In this document: one piece after another, positions 57,170 through 64,000 of the stretch | How the letters are laid out: every line of letters starts with the position of its first letter | Numbering within the stretch: position 1 is the stretch's first letter | Assembly (NCBI RefSeq): GCF_042680685.1 | Contig: NZ_JBHUEA010000010.1 | Span: 1 to 64,000 of the forward strand | DNA: 64,000 bases | Direction: 5' to 3' | DNA from: Amnibacterium endophyticum | Lineage (GTDB): Bacteria; Actinomycetota; Actinomycetes; Actinomycetales; Microbacteriaceae | Notes under the pieces: generated by a model | The model's input: only the letters and a program-made list of their open reading frames with translations | What the model was told of the DNA's origin: nothing | Database searches by the model: none | Program-made: the position numbers and the translations under genes

Positions 57170-58258
57170 ATGCCATCCATCACCGACCGCGAGAAGGCCC
57201 TCGAGACCGCGCTCGCCCAGATCGACCGCCAGTTCGGCAAGGGCTCGGTCATGCGCCTCGGCAGCGACGAGCGCGCGCCGGTCGAGGTCATCCCGACCGG
57301 GTCCATCGCCCTCGACGTCGCCCTCGGCGTCGGCGGTCTGCCCCGCGGCCGCATCGTCGAGATCTACGGCCCGGAGTCCTCCGGCAAGACGACGCTGACG
57401 CTGCACGCCATCGCGAACGCGCAGAAGGCCGGCGGCATCGCCGCCTTCATCGACGCGGAGCACGCGCTCGACCCGGAGTACGCGAAGAAGCTCGGCGTCG
57501 ACATCGACGCGATGCTCGTGTCCCAGCCCGACACGGGCGAGCAGGCGCTCGAGATCGCGGACATGCTGATCCGGTCCGGCTCGATCGACCTGATCGTCAT
57601 CGACTCGGTCGCGGCCCTCGTGCCGAAGGCCGAGATCGAGGGCGAGATGGGCGACAGCCACGTCGGCCTCCAGGCCCGGCTCATGTCGCAGGCCCTGCGC
57701 AAGCTGACCGGTGGCCTGAACCAGACCAAGACGACCGCGATCTTCATCAACCAGCTGCGCGAGAAGATCGGCGTGTTCTTCGGCAGCCCCGAGACCACCG
57801 CCGGCGGCAAGGCGCTGAAGTTCTACGCGTCGGTGCGGATGGACATCCGCCGCATCGAGACGCTGAAGGACGGCACGGACGCGGTCGGCAACCGCACGCG
57901 CGTCAAGGTCGTCAAGAACAAGATGGCGCCGCCCTTCAAGCAGGCGGAGTTCGACATCCTCTACGGCATCGGCATCAGCCGCGAGGGCAGCCTGATCGAC
58001 TTCGGCGTCGAGCACGGCATCGTGAAGAAGTCGGGCGCCTGGTACACGTACGAGGGCGACCAGCTGGGGCAGGGCAAGGAGAAGGCCCGCGACTTCCTCA
58101 CGAAGAACGTCGACATCGCGAACGAGATCGAGACGAAGATCCTGACGAAGCTCGGGGTCGGCGCCCACAAGCAGCAGGCGCAGGCCCCGACCGGCGCTCC
58201 GGCGCCCGTCGAGGCGCTGCCGAACCGCGCGCCCGCCGCCCGCAAGGTGGGCGCCTGA
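57170..58258 (+). CDS. recA: Recombinase RecA
   Basis: 362 aa, full length. Walker A GPESSGKTT, LIVIDSVAALVPKAEIEGEMGDSHVGLQARLMSQALRKLTG, and the GNRTRVKVVKNKMAPPFKQAEFDI block are all canonical; no intein is present. It forms the recombination filament and triggers LexA self-cleavage. Expression should be SOS-controlled through the upstream LexA box. recX follows after two bases. Confidence 0.98.
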   Translation: MPSITDREKALETALAQIDRQFGKGSVMRLGSDERAPVEVIPTGSIALDVALGVGGLPRGRIVEIYGPESSGKTTLTLHAIANAQKAGGIAAFIDAEHALDPEYAKKLGVDIDAMLVSQPDTGEQALEIADMLIRSGSIDLIVIDSVAALVPKAEIEGEMGDSHVGLQARLMSQALRKLTGGLNQTKTTAIFINQLREKIGVFFGSPETTAGGKALKFYASVRMDIRRIETLKDGTDAVGNRTRVKVVKNKMAPPFKQAEFDILYGIGISREGSLIDFGVEHGIVKKSGAWYTYEGDQLGQGKEKARDFLTKNVDIANEIETKILTKLGVGAHKQQAQAPTGAPAPVEALPNRAPAARKVGA

Positions 58259-58260
58259 CG

Positions 58261-58950
58261 ATGGGCGAGGTGCTGCAGGGGCCGTGGGGCGACCCGGGCG
58301 GCGACCGCAGCACGACCGGGGCCGGGCGCCGCGCGGCCGGCCCCGGCCATCCGGCCTCGGGCGGCGCGCCCGACCCGGTGGGATCCCGGGGCGCGGTCGA
58401 GCCGGCATCGGACGAGGAGCCGGCCTGGGCGGTGCCCGACGTGGACGCCGACGAGCCGGTGCCGGTCCCGACCCGGAGCTCGCGCCGGGCCGAGAACGTC
58501 GCGATGGCCGCGCTGACCCGGCACGACGCGTCCGAGGGCGAGATCCGGGCGAAGCTCGTCGCCAAGGGCCTCGAGGAGGCCGACGTGGAGGCCGAGCTGG
58601 AGCGTCTTCGGCGAAGCGGGCTGGTCGACGACCACGCCTTCGCGGAGCGGCTCGTCGACCGCCTGCGGGAGCGCAAGGGCCTCGGCGACTCCGCCATCCG
58701 CTCGACCCTGCGCGGGCGGCTCGTGCCGCAGGCCGTCGTCGACGCGGTGCTCGCGGAGCACGCGGAGGACGAGGACGAGGCGGCGACCAGGCTGCAGCAG
58801 GTCGCGGACGACCGCGCCCGCCGGCTCGGCTCGTTGCCGCACGAGGTCGCGGAGCGCCGCCTGGCCGCGTACCTGATGCGCAAGGGCTACGGCGGCTCGG
58901 CGGTGCGCGACGCCGTCCGCGCGGCGCTGGACGGCGCCGGCTCGCGCTGA
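58261..58950 (+). CDS. recX: RecA modulator RecX
   Basis: 229 aa. The RecX three-helix repeats begin near residue 80 (RRAENVAMAALTRHDASEGEIRAKLVAKGLEEADVEAELERLRRSGLVDDHAFAERLVDRLRERKGLGDSAIRSTL). The first ~78 residues are a disordered Gly/Pro/Asp/Ala-rich extension not found in short RecX proteins. RecX restrains RecA filaments. It lies two bases after recA, so the two are co-transcribed and SOS-induced together. Confidence 0.94.
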   Translation: MGEVLQGPWGDPGGDRSTTGAGRRAAGPGHPASGGAPDPVGSRGAVEPASDEEPAWAVPDVDADEPVPVPTRSSRRAENVAMAALTRHDASEGEIRAKLVAKGLEEADVEAELERLRRSGLVDDHAFAERLVDRLRERKGLGDSAIRSTLRGRLVPQAVVDAVLAEHAEDEDEAATRLQQVADDRARRLGSLPHEVAERRLAAYLMRKGYGGSAVRDAVRAALDGAGSR

Positions 58951-58996
58951 CTCCGGCGGGGTCACGCGCCTCGCGCTCCCGGGTCGCCGCGGTTCC

Positions 58997-59002
58997 TACA
59001 CT
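58997..59002 (+). promoter_or_regulatory. Putative -10, leaderless, for miaB
   Basis: TACACT, six bases before the GTG at 59009. Confidence 0.55.
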
Positions 59003-59008
59003 GCTGCC

Positions 59009-60505
59009 GTGACGACCGACCTGCTTCAGGGGCGCACCTACGAGGTGCGCACGTACGGGTGCCAGATGAACGTGCACGACTCCGAGCGCCTCGCCGGGTC
59101 CCTCGAGGCCGCCGGGTACGTGGCGGCGGAGCGGGGCGCGCAGGCCGACGTCGTCGTGCTCAACACCTGCGCGGTGCGGGAGAACGCGGACAACCGCCTG
59201 TACGGCAACCTCGGGCACCTCGCGAAGGTGAAGCGCGAGCACGCGGGGTTCCAGATCGCGGTCGGCGGCTGCCTCGCGCAGAAGGACCGGGCGACGATCC
59301 TCGAGCGCGCGCCGTGGGTCGACGTCGTGTTCGGCACCCACAACGTCGGCGCGCTGCCGCGCCTGCTCGATCGCGCCAGGCACAACCACGAGGCGCAGGT
59401 CGAGATCCTCGAGTCGCTCGAGGTGTTCCCGTCCACCCTGCCGACGCGGCGCGAGTCGACGTACAGCGGCTGGGTGTCGATCTCCGTCGGGTGCAACAAC
59501 ACCTGCACCTTCTGCATCGTGCCCTCGCTACGCGGCAAGGAGCAGGACCGCAGGCCCGGCGACGTCCTCGGCGAGATCCGCGCCCTCGTGGACGAGGGCG
59601 CGATCGAGGTCACGCTGCTCGGCCAGAACGTGAACTCGTACGGGGTCCAGTTCGGCGACCGGGGCGCCTTCGCCAAGCTGCTGCGGGCGACCGGGGAGAT
59701 CGAGGGACTCCGGCGCGTGCGGTTCACGAGCCCCCACCCCGCCGCCTTCACGGACGACGTCGTGGACGCGATGGCGGAGACGCCCGTCGTCATGCCGCAG
59801 CTGCACATGCCGCTGCAGTCGGGCAGCGACCGCGTGCTGCGCGCGATGCGCCGCTCGTACCGCGCCGACCGGTTCCTCCGCATCCTCGACGGCGTCCGCG
59901 ACCGCATCCCGGACGCCGCGATCACCACCGACCTGATCGTCGGGTTCCCCGGCGAGACCGACGACGACTTCGAGGAGACGCTCCGCGTCGTCGAGGCGGC
60001 GCGCTTCGCCTCCGCGTTCACCTTCCAGTACTCGATCCGTCCGGGGACCCCGGCGGCGACCATGCCGGACCAGGTGCCGAAGGCCGTCGTGCAGGAGCGC
60101 TACGAGCGGCTGACCGCGCTGCAGGAGGCGCAGTCGTGGAGCGCGCACCGGGAGCTCGTCGGCACCGAGGTCGAGGTGCTGGTCGGCAGCGGCGAGGGCC
60201 GCAAGGACGGGGCGACGAGCCGCATCTCGGGCCGCGCCCGCGACAACCGGCTCGTGCACGTCGGCCTGCCCGCCGGCGCCGGCGCGCCCCGTCCCGGCGA
60301 CCTCGTCACCGTCCGCGTGACCGCGGCGGCGCCCGCCTACCTCGTGGCGGACGTCCCGGCCGACCGGCCGCTGCGCCTCGAGCGGACGCGCGCGGGCGAC
60401 GCCTGGGACGCCCGCGAGGCCGCCGCGTGCGGGACGCCGGAGCCCGGCGCGCCGAAGGCCGTGTCCCTCGGCCTGCCCGCGCTCCGCGTCCCCGTCGGGT
60501 CGTGA
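59009..60505 (+). CDS. miaB: tRNA-2-methylthio-N6-dimethylallyladenosine synthase
   Basis: 498 aa. The N-terminal methylthiotransferase domain has three cluster Cys (YGCQMNVHDSE, LNTCAVREN, GGCLAQK). The radical SAM site is SVGCNNTCTFCIVP (CX3CX2C), and a TRAM domain follows (near VEVLVGSGEGRKDGATSRISGRARDNRLVHV). It adds the methylthio group to i6A37 of tRNA, the product of MiaA, encoded next. A C-terminal extension of ~50 residues is Ala/Gly-rich. Confidence 0.96.
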   Translation: MTTDLLQGRTYEVRTYGCQMNVHDSERLAGSLEAAGYVAAERGAQADVVVLNTCAVRENADNRLYGNLGHLAKVKREHAGFQIAVGGCLAQKDRATILERAPWVDVVFGTHNVGALPRLLDRARHNHEAQVEILESLEVFPSTLPTRRESTYSGWVSISVGCNNTCTFCIVPSLRGKEQDRRPGDVLGEIRALVDEGAIEVTLLGQNVNSYGVQFGDRGAFAKLLRATGEIEGLRRVRFTSPHPAAFTDDVVDAMAETPVVMPQLHMPLQSGSDRVLRAMRRSYRADRFLRILDGVRDRIPDAAITTDLIVGFPGETDDDFEETLRVVEAARFASAFTFQYSIRPGTPAATMPDQVPKAVVQERYERLTALQEAQSWSAHRELVGTEVEVLVGSGEGRKDGATSRISGRARDNRLVHVGLPAGAGAPRPGDLVTVRVTAAAPAYLVADVPADRPLRLERTRAGDAWDAREAAACGTPEPGAPKAVSLGLPALRVPVGS

Positions 60506-60512
60506 GCCCCCG

Positions 60513-61431
60513 GTGCTGATCGTCCTCACGGGTGCGACCGGCACCGGCAAGACCGCGCTGTCGCTCGACGCCGCGGAGGCGATCGCGGCGGCGGGCGGCG
60601 CGGCCGAGGTCGTGAACGCGGACTCGATGCAGCTGTACCGCGGCATGGACGTCGGGACCGCGAAGCCGACCGTCGCCGAGCGCCGGGGGATCCCGCACCA
60701 CCTGCTCGACCTGTGGGGGGTCACCGAGGCCGCGAGCGTCGCCGCCTACCGCGACGCCGCGCGTGCGGCGATCGACGGCATCAGCGCGCGCGGCGCGGTG
60801 CCGATCCTCGTCGGGGGGGTCCGGCCTCTACGTCGAGTCGGTGCTGCGCGAGCTCGACTTCCCGGCGACCGACGCCGGCCTGCGGGCGGAGCTCGAGGCG
60901 CAGGCGGAGGCCCTCGGCCCCGAGGCGCTGTGGCGGCGGCTGGCGGAGGAGGACCCGGTGGCGGCGGGGCGCATCCACTCCGCGAACCTGCGGAAGGTCG
61001 TCCGCGCACTCGAGGTCGTGACGCTGACCGGGCGGCCGTTCGCGGCGTCCCTCCCGGAGGCCGCGCCGCTCTGGCGCCCCGCGGCGCGCTTCACCGTGTC
61101 GATGCCGAACGAGCCCCTCGCCGCCCGCCTCGCCGAGCGCGCGCGGCGGATGTGGCACGAGCAGGGGCTCCTCGACGAGGTGCGCGGGCTCCTGCCCGAG
61201 GGTCTCGCGGACGGGCCGACCGCCTCGCGGGCCATCGGCTACGCCCAGGGCATCGCGGTCCTCCGCGGGGCGATGACGCCCGAGGACGGGCTCGAGGAGA
61301 CGGTGCGGCTCACGTGGCGGATGGTCCGCCGGCAGCGGGCCTGGTTCGGTCGTGACGACGAAGCGGTCGTCCTGGAGAGCGGGGCCGCCGGCAACGCCGA
61401 GCAGGTGCGGGACGCCGCGCTCCTAGGCTGA
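60513..61431 (+). pseudogene. miaA: tRNA dimethylallyltransferase split by a +1 frameshift
   Basis: The first ~100 codons from the GTG at 60513 encode MiaA: Walker A LTGATGTGKTALSLD, VNADSMQLYRGMDVGTAKPT and GIPHHLLDLW. At 60813-60819 a run of seven G shifts the frame just before GGSGLYVESVLRELDFPATD, which continues correctly in the +1 frame to the stop at 61431 (LRKVVRALEVVTLTGRPF, TASRAIGYAQGIAVL, WFGRDDEAV). Six G would restore a normal enzyme of about 305 aa. It is either a sequence error in the homopolymer or a real or phase-variable inactivation of i6A37 formation. miaB and dapF around it are intact. Confidence 0.9.
61424..61429 (+). promoter_or_regulatory. Putative -10 for dapF
   Basis: TAGGCT, seven bases before the ATG at 61437, overlapping the miaA stop; GAGGGG could also serve as ribosome site on a longer mRNA. 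Confidence 0.45.
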
Positions 61432-61436
61432 GGGGC

Positions 61437-62294
61437 ATGGCCGAGCTGCGCTTCACGAAGGGGCACGGGACCGGCAACGACTTCGTGCTGGTCGCCGACC
61501 CGGACGGCGGCCTCGACCTGCTGCCGAGCGAGGTGGCGCGCCTCTGCGATCGCCGCTTCGGCATCGGGGGCGACGGCGTGCTCCGCGCCGTCCGGACGGG
61601 CGCCGACCCCTCGGCGGCGGGCGACGCCGAGTGGTTCATGGACTACCGGAACGCGGACGGGTCGATCGCGGAGATGTGCGGGAACGGCATCCGCGTGTTC
61701 ACCGCGTTCCTGCTGGCGGAGGGGCTGGCGGCGCTGCCGGAGGACGGCGAGCTGCCGATCGCCACCCGCGGCGGGACGATGACGGTGCGACGCACCGACG
61801 ACGGCTTCGAGGTCGACCTCGGCACGTGGCGGACGAGCGCGGACGACGTGATGGTCCAGGTCGCCGGGCTCGACGTGGCGCGACCGGGGCTCGCGATCGA
61901 CGTGCCGAACCCCCACGTCGTCGTCGCCGTGGCCGACGACGCCGAGCTGGACGGGGCCGACCTCACGGCCCCGCCGGTGCTCGAGCCGCTGCCGGTGGCC
62001 GGCGCGAACGTCGAGCTGGTGGTGCCGGGGGAGCCGCTCGTCGAGGACGGCGTCGGCCGCATCCGGATGCGGGTGCACGAGCGCGGCAGCGGCGAGACGC
62101 TGTCGTGCGGCACCGGGGCTGCGGCCGCCGCCCTCGCGACGCGGCACTGGGCGGGCCGTGCCGCGCCGGACGACTGGCGGGTGGTCGTCCCCGGCGGCGT
62201 GCTCGGCGTCCGCGTGGTGCAGGGCGCGGACGGCGACCACGTCCTGCTGTCCGGTCCCGCCGAGCTGGTCTACTCGGGCGTCGTCAGCCTCTGA
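61437..62294 (+). CDS. dapF: Diaminopimelate epimerase
   Basis: 285 aa. The two catalytic cysteines are in MCGNGIRVF and SCGTGAAAAAL; FTKGHGTGNDFVLV is the N-terminal substrate-binding strand. It converts LL- to meso-diaminopimelate for peptidoglycan and lysine, completing with dapA and dapB the pathway genes in this window. It is convergent with the methyltransferase gene; a small CCCGGC/GCCGGG hairpin lies at 62306-62319. Confidence 0.97.
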   Translation: MAELRFTKGHGTGNDFVLVADPDGGLDLLPSEVARLCDRRFGIGGDGVLRAVRTGADPSAAGDAEWFMDYRNADGSIAEMCGNGIRVFTAFLLAEGLAALPEDGELPIATRGGTMTVRRTDDGFEVDLGTWRTSADDVMVQVAGLDVARPGLAIDVPNPHVVVAVADDAELDGADLTAPPVLEPLPVAGANVELVVPGEPLVEDGVGRIRMRVHERGSGETLSCGTGAAAAALATRHWAGRAAPDDWRVVVPGGVLGVRVVQGADGDHVLLSGPAELVYSGVVSL

Positions 62295-62325
62295 CTGCGA
62301 GGGGACCCGGCACGCCGGGCCGCCG

Positions 62326-62952
62326 TCAGGACGTGGGCCGGGCGACGCGCAGCACGCGGTACCCGCGGTCGGTGGCGGCGCGCGACACGGCGAGGTCCGG
62401 GAACGTCGTCGCGATCCAGCGCTGCAGCGAGTCGCCCCCCAGCTGCTTCGCCACCACCAGCCAGGCCTCGCCGCCCGGCGCGAGCCGCGGCAGCCAGGTC
62501 GTCAGCAGCGCGTGCAGCGCCTCCTTGCCGATGCGGATCGGCGGATTCGACCAGATGGTCGCGAACCGCAGGTCTTCCGGAATATCCTGGGGGGATGAAG
62601 CTTTGACCTTCACGCCGGCAGTCAGGGCGTTGTCGGCCGCGAGCGCGAGGGCGCGCTCGTTCACATCCGTCGCCCACACCTCTGCATCAGGAGACCGCCT
62701 GGCCAACGCGATCGCGATCGGACCCCAGCCGCAGCCGAGGTCCAGCAGCGCCCCCTCCGCAGCCGGAGGCGGCGTGCTCGCGAGGAGCACGGCGGTCCCG
62801 GTGTCGAGCCGCTCGGGACTGAACGTCCCCCCGGCCGTCCGGAGCTCGAACGGCTCACCCTGCAGCACGACGCGGATCGTGCGCTCCCGCGCCTCGCTCG
62901 CGGGCTGCGCCGAGAAGTAGTGCTCGCCATCCACGACGCACCATCGAACCAC
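62326..62952 (-). CDS. RsmC-like class I methyltransferase
   Basis: 208 aa from the GTG at 62952; a GTG at 62934 (VDGEHYFSAQP) is an alternative. GALLDLGCGWGPIAIALAR is SAM motif I, and IWSNPPIRIGKEALHALLTTWL is the NPP-[Y/I] motif of the MTS/RsmC family, which methylates guanine N2 in 16S rRNA. Only the catalytic half of RsmC is present, as usual for actinobacterial homologues. It is divergent from hflX with only 14 bases between the starts. Confidence 0.85.
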   Translation of the reverse strand: MVRWCVVDGEHYFSAQPASEARERTIRVVLQGEPFELRTAGGTFSPERLDTGTAVLLASTPPPAAEGALLDLGCGWGPIAIALARRSPDAEVWATDVNERALALAADNALTAGVKVKASSPQDIPEDLRFATIWSNPPIRIGKEALHALLTTWLPRLAPGGEAWLVVAKQLGGDSLQRWIATTFPDLAVSRAATDRGYRVLRVARPTS

Positions 62953-62966
62953 CCGGAGGAGACGCT

Positions 62967-64000
62967 GTGAGCGACACCGTCCACGACACCGACCTCGCGC
63001 GAGCCATCGACGCGACCCACGACGACTTCGACGGCGAGCAGTTCGACCTGGAGGAGCGCCAGGCGCTCCGCCGCGTCGTCGGGCTCTCCACCGAGCTCGA
63101 GGACGTCACCGAGGTCGAGTACCGGCAGCTGCGCCTCGAGCGCGTCGTCCTGATCGGCGTGTACTCGCGCAGCCAGGTCGACGCCGAGACGTCGCTGCGC
63201 GAGCTCGCCGCGCTCGCCGAGACCGCCGGCGCGGTCGTCCTCGACGGCCTGCTGCAGCGCCGCCCGCACCCCGACCCCTCCACCTTCCTCGGCTCGGGCA
63301 AGGCGGAGGAGCTGCGCGACGTCGTCCGCATGGTCGGCGCCGACACCGTGATCGCCGACACCGAGCTGGCGCCGAGCCAGCGGCGCGCGCTCGAGGACGT
63401 GGTGAAGGTGAAGGTCATCGACCGCACCGCGGTGATCCTCGACATCTTCAGCCAGCACGCGAAGAGCCGGGAGGGCAAGGCGCAGGTCGAGCTCGCGCAG
63501 CTGCAGTACCTGCTGCCGCGCCTCCGCGGCTGGGGCGACTCGATGTCCCGCCAGGCGGGCGGCCAGGTCGGCGGCGCGGGCGCCGGCATGGGCAGCCGCG
63601 GACCCGGTGAGACGAAGATCGAGCTCGACCGGCGGCGCATCCACTCCCGCATGGCGAAGCTGCGGCGCGAGATCGCGGACATGGCGCCGGCGCGGGCCGT
63701 GAAGCGGCAGAACCGCGTCCGCAACGCGATCCCGTCCGTCGCGATCGCTGGCTACACGAACGCCGGCAAGTCCAGCCTGCTGAACCGCATCACGCGCGCC
63801 GGCGCGCTGGTGGAGAACGCCCTGTTCGCGACGCTCGACACGACGGTGCGGCGCAGCGAGACCGAGGACGGCCGCCCGTACACGCTGGTCGACACGGTCG
63901 GGTTCGTCCGCAACCTGCCGCACCAGCTCGTGGAGGCGTTCCGCTCCACGCTCGAGGAGGTGGAGCACGCCGACCTGATCCTGCACGTGGTCGACGCGTC
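62967..64000 (+). CDS. hflX: GTPase HflX (3' partial)
   Basis: About 345 residues are present before the window ends. The N-terminal HflX domain (VVLIGVYSRSQVDAETSLRELAALAETAGAVVLDGLLQRR; ILDIFSQHAKSREGKAQVELAQLQYLLPRLRG), the Gly-rich linker (QAGGQVGGAGAGMGSRGPGETKIELDRRRI) and the G domain (G1 GYTNAGKSS, G3 DTVG) are clear. HflX binds the 50S subunit and splits stalled or heat-stressed ribosomes. The GTG at 62967 follows CGGAGGA by six bases. Its neighbours miaA and dapF match the usual Actinobacteria order. Confidence 0.96.
   Translation, partial: MSDTVHDTDLARAIDATHDDFDGEQFDLEERQALRRVVGLSTELEDVTEVEYRQLRLERVVLIGVYSRSQVDAETSLRELAALAETAGAVVLDGLLQRRPHPDPSTFLGSGKAEELRDVVRMVGADTVIADTELAPSQRRALEDVVKVKVIDRTAVILDIFSQHAKSREGKAQVELAQLQYLLPRLRGWGDSMSRQAGGQVGGAGAGMGSRGPGETKIELDRRRIHSRMAKLRREIADMAPARAVKRQNRVRNAIPSVAIAGYTNAGKSSLLNRITRAGALVENALFATLDTTVRRSETEDGRPYTLVDTVGFVRNLPHQLVEAFRSTLEEVEHADLILHVVDA

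Noticed and set aside
60813..60819. Programmed ribosomal frameshifting in miaA
   Set aside because: A G7 run is not a known slippery site for this gene, no stimulatory structure was recognised, and the simple one-base excess explains the sequence.

Overview
The window is about 74% GC, almost fully coding, and reads as the chromosome of a high-GC actinobacterium. I would place it in or near Microbacteriaceae (Micrococcales). The reasons are the housekeeping order rpsO ... pnp ... dapB ... thyX-dapA-rnj-ftsK ... pgsA-cinA-clgR-DUF3046-recA-recX-miaB-miaA-dapF ... hflX, the many GTG starts, the GTGA stop/start overlaps, and a recurring TAnnnT -10 element placed 6-9 bases before the start codon (leaderless or nearly leaderless mRNAs). 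No rRNA, tRNA, CRISPR array or intact insertion sequence was seen.

Layout. 1-9.8 kb: the tail of a UvrD-like helicase, the membrane-anchored protease MarP, rpsO with twin hairpins, a hexapeptide-repeat protein, an aldo/keto reductase, a siderophore-interacting flavoprotein divergent from a luciferase-like oxidoreductase, and a SWIM/SNF2 helicase. 9.8-19.7 kb: a ten-gene nitrogen-starvation (Nit1C-type) operon with a nitrilase, an atypical radical SAM protein, a GNAT/AIR-synthase fusion, a flavoprotein, a glycosyltransferase and an AMP ligase. It is preceded by a GlnR-like operator and carries a second nitrilase paralogue that has lost its catalytic Cys and Glu. 19.7-28 kb: small enzymes, a tandem pair of ferritin-like proteins (one stripped of its iron ligands), a DUF559 gene framed by inverted 67-bp palindromic elements, and an aldehyde dehydrogenase/DUF779/GAF-regulator unit with four 11-bp tandem repeats.

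28-35.3 kb: a glutaredoxin, an aldolase, an N5-glutamine methyltransferase, then a compact divergent cluster with all four enzyme classes of the eukaryotic ether-lipid (plasmalogen precursor) pathway: fatty acyl-CoA reductase (fused to a HAD domain), short-chain reductase, PlsC-type acyltransferase and a close alkylglycerone-phosphate synthase homologue. This is the most interesting metabolic proposal in the window. 35.3-45.2 kb: a PrsW-like protease, an MFS transporter, pnp, two aldo/keto-reductase-fold proteins with progressively lost catalytic residues, a TetR regulator, a phosphatase, a GNAT and dapB. 45.4-64 kb: cell-envelope, lysine, thymidylate, RNA-decay, chromosome-segregation and SOS genes. 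In this last part miaA is split by one extra G in a G7 run, and an ArsR/SRPBCC remnant lies before ftsK.

Three times in the window an intact-looking enzyme, or one with fewer losses, sits beside a paralogue with lost active-site residues (nitrilase, ferritin-like, aldo/keto reductase). This may point to recruitment of pseudoenzymes as partners or regulators. Alignments behind these statements were made by eye.
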